64,000 nucleotides of DNA. Source: Chionis minor (taxonomy: Eukaryota; Chordata; Aves; Charadriiformes; Chionididae). The stretch's first letter is position 1. The number at the start of each line of letters is the position of its first letter. The translations under genes and the position numbers were made by a program. Below, in pieces: positions 61,732-64,000 of this stretch. The notes beneath the pieces were generated by a model. It did no database searches and was not told where the DNA came from. It saw only the letters and a list, made by a program, of their open reading frames with translations. The stretch covers positions 269,339-333,338 of the forward strand of contig VZSF01006852.1 in assembly GCA_013398295.1 (NCBI GenBank), given 5' to 3'.

Positions 61732-64000
61732 CTGTGGAATGAAATAAACATAATGTTGAAAAGATTATCTTGGGTTTGGAGACAAAAAAAACCTAATTTT
61801 TTTTAAAATCCCCAAAATTCCTGTAAATCAGCTTAGAAAGAGAGTTGGATTGTAGGAGTGATTTAACATATAACTGTCTTGATCAGTCTTTATGCAAAAC
61901 TGAAGTGAAAAGGGGAATATAAGTAATCCGTAAGTAAAATTATGCTTAATTTGAGTTAGCGTGAAATAAAAATCATATTTATTATGATGCATAATACTAA
62001 GAACTACTATCTGGAAAATAGTAGTATCTCTGTTTCAGTTGATATCATCCCCAAACACAGACAAGATAAGGTTTTCAGACAGGGAATATCTCTTATTAGA
62101 GAAACACGTGTATTGGGTACACAAGGTTTTGGGGCACACACCGCAGGTGGTTTGTGGAAGGCTGAGACTTTGGTACAACAGGGATTTTTCTCCATGGAAG
62201 TACTTACTGGATCCAGACCAAGGCTGAGCAACACATTTGAAACTTTGCCAGCACGTATCTACAACCAACACAACAAATAATCTACATGAGAACCACCAGC
62301 CACCCCTAATCCTGTCTCTACACTTCCTTGAATGTTTCAACCAGTTTGCCAGGTATCTTCAATGAAACTGTGTAACCCAAAATACAGACATTACATAGTA
62401 GAACGATTTCTGAAGGACATCAGATAAAGGTCAGAAACCCACACCTATGAGTGGGGAATGTTTCTCACAAAAGAAGCACTATTTGTCTCATTCAAAAGCC
62501 AATGAGAAAATTAATATATATATACAGAGAGAGGATATCGGCAATCACAAGCTCAGTTGAAATATTGCTTTTGTAGTTAGGTAAAATTAAGATAATTCTA
62601 TTGAAATCTCCATTTTCCTTAAGTTGTGTACCATGTCTCTCTTTTCCTTAGGAAAATCAGGTCTGAGACAGACCAAATTCAACATGGAGCACAGCTTCTT
62701 CGATTTCTGCTGCTTCTGTTTCTGACTTGGGGACAAGTCTGGCAGCTGATGGGGTTTTTGTACTATTTGATCTACTAAAAGATAGTACATCTACTTATAA
62801 AGTTCTTTATGTACATTTCCAATAAATAACTGTATTAAGCTTTTACACATCTAGTGCTGTAAACAGGAATAAGCATGTGTGGTTAGTAAAATTTACCAAT
62901 ATTTTCAGTAAGATTTTCTACGCTTTCTACCTGACAAGCACGCATGCAACTAGACGATCTTAAACAGCCACAATATCACTGCTCATAAGTGCCCATTGCC
63001 AAAAAAATAATAGGAGAACATGCCTTTCAGGCATGTCTTTTATGGAAGCTGGGGATCTCTAGGTTACATGTGGAAATTCAGAGCATTCTCCTTCCAGGTG
63101 AGAGGAAAAGAGGATCCTTGAATGTACCCCCTGAACATTGCACAGCCATGATTCCCGCTAGGTGTTTTCACATGCGAAACATGGTATCGCTGAGTATCCA
63201 TTTCAACAGCCTCAGAAAAAACACTTTGTCCATTTTGTAAGAATGAAAATAGGATGAGAGATACTATTCCGCTGATTTTAATGGGCAAACACTGCAGCTG
63301 ACAACACCTCAGTGGGTCAGCCACAGTCTGTGAGGGCTGATCAGCAGATCTGATTCCGAGAAGTTCTCCAAAAGGATTTCAGTCCACAAAAGTGCTATAT
63401 GCAATAAAGTATCCAATCACTAAGTGCAAAAAAGGGGTCTGGATACAGAAAATACCCATGTACAACTGAAATAAAATATCTGATTTACGTAAGTATCAGC
63501 TCTCAAAAATGAACTACTTGTGACGATGGGTAAAGGGAAGTGAGAACCAAGAATTCGCAAGAGAATATGAGTTCAAAAAGCCTCTATTCTTCATAACAGA
63601 AGTCAGAGACAAGTAACAAGGTCACACTCAAGCACAAATAAGTGGAGCTGATGCAGAGACAATTTTTTAAGTAGCTCAAAAATCATGGCATTGCATTGAA
63701 GATATGCCGTTTTCCCAACAGACCTTCAAGCAAAACAAGAATGCAACTCTTCACCACAAACCACACAAACTACCTCCTTATTGTAGGCTGCTATTCAGAC
63801 TTCTGGGAACCAGACGATCTCTCAGACACAACCGCAGCGACCATCATACAGACTAAGGGAACATTTCATACATCCAAAGCTGAGGCAATGAACCCCAAAC
63901 TATGTATAGGGACTTTGCACAATTTACCTATGAATGTGATTGTGGGAAATATCACCTCACCGACATACTTCGGTCAGTCAAGTGGCAAAGTCTAACTAGC
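61732..64000 (-). other. SLC26A7: SLC26A7 intron, incomplete at window edge
   Basis: At least 2269 nt long. No further SLC26A7 exon was found here. It contains the antisense integrase relic at its right end. Confidence 0.75.
63676..63995 (+). mobile_element. Decayed Gypsy-type (Metaviridae) retrotransposon integrase fragment
   Basis: Plus-strand translation gives RPSSKTRMQLFTTNHTNYLL followed by IVGCYSDFWEPDDLSDTTAA, the typical start of a Ty3/Gypsy-type integrase core. About 100 nt later, ITSPTYFGQSSGKV resembles the end of the core just before the catalytic glutamate. Between them the homology moves into another frame (NEPQTMYRDFAQF), so at least two frameshifts are present. A stop follows GKV. 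The positions of all three catalytic acidic residues are altered (Gln at the first, Gly at the second, stop at the third), so it cannot be active. Weak similarity may extend left to about 63640. It lies in an SLC26A7 intron, antisense to the gene, and no LTR is visible before the window ends. Confidence 0.65.

Noticed and set aside
62195..62234. Donor-like GGATCCA|GTAAGTA on the minus strand upstream of SLC26A7 exon 61594
   Set aside because: The residues before it (VLLSLGLDP) do not match the expected SLC26A7 segment, and no good acceptor makes a coherent exon.
62587..62790. Minus-strand frame ending LRKMEISIE, loosely like the preceding SLC26A7 exon
   Set aside because: Only a few residues agree, and there is no donor at the right place.
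1..64000. CRISPR arrays, bacterial operons, rRNA or tRNA genes
   Set aside because: No spaced direct repeats, ribosome-binding pattern, or cloverleaf with A and B boxes was seen. The DNA is clearly vertebrate.

Overview
The window is nuclear DNA from a vertebrate, most likely a bird. The reasons are several CR1 LINE fragments, including a 3' end with the avian-type tail of repeated GATTCTGT units, an AT-rich gene-poor background, and intron-exon structure with standard animal splice sites. No bacterial, phage or CRISPR content is visible.

The only protein-coding gene I can support is the 3' part of SLC26A7, on the minus strand in the right-hand 11 kb. Six consecutive coding exons (61594-61731, 59813-59861, 57005-57105, 55122-55176, 54928-55031, 52727-52762) join in frame into 483 nt, which is 160 codons plus a stop. 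They encode the end of the transporter and its cytoplasmic STAS domain. The upstream exons, which carry the membrane domain, lie beyond position 64000. One intron (55032-55121) is only 90 nt long, uses a GC donor, and is open in frame. The exon starting at 57105 begins with a donor-like hexamer directly after its acceptor.

From 1 to about 50.9 kb I find no gene. This fits the gene-poor interval expected downstream of SLC26A7, where RUNX1T1 is the next gene in mammals. It holds CR1 fragments (about 10.6, 21.1-21.9, 24.1, 43.2-43.5 and 49.45 kb), an old LINE reverse-transcriptase relic (27.9-28.2 kb), a 91-bp tandem duplication (16.3 kb), pentanucleotide arrays (49.4 and 53.2 kb) and an isolated CpG-rich block (30.06-30.30 kb). 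A 2253-bp direct duplication (21499-23751 and 23753-26005) abuts a single N and looks like two unmerged contig ends rather than biology.

At the far right (about 63.68-63.99 kb, plus strand, inside an SLC26A7 intron) lies a decayed Gypsy/Metaviridae-type integrase fragment. I found no clearly new biological system. The most interesting items are the GC-AG in-frame mini-intron, the recursive-splice-like exon start and the orphan CpG block.
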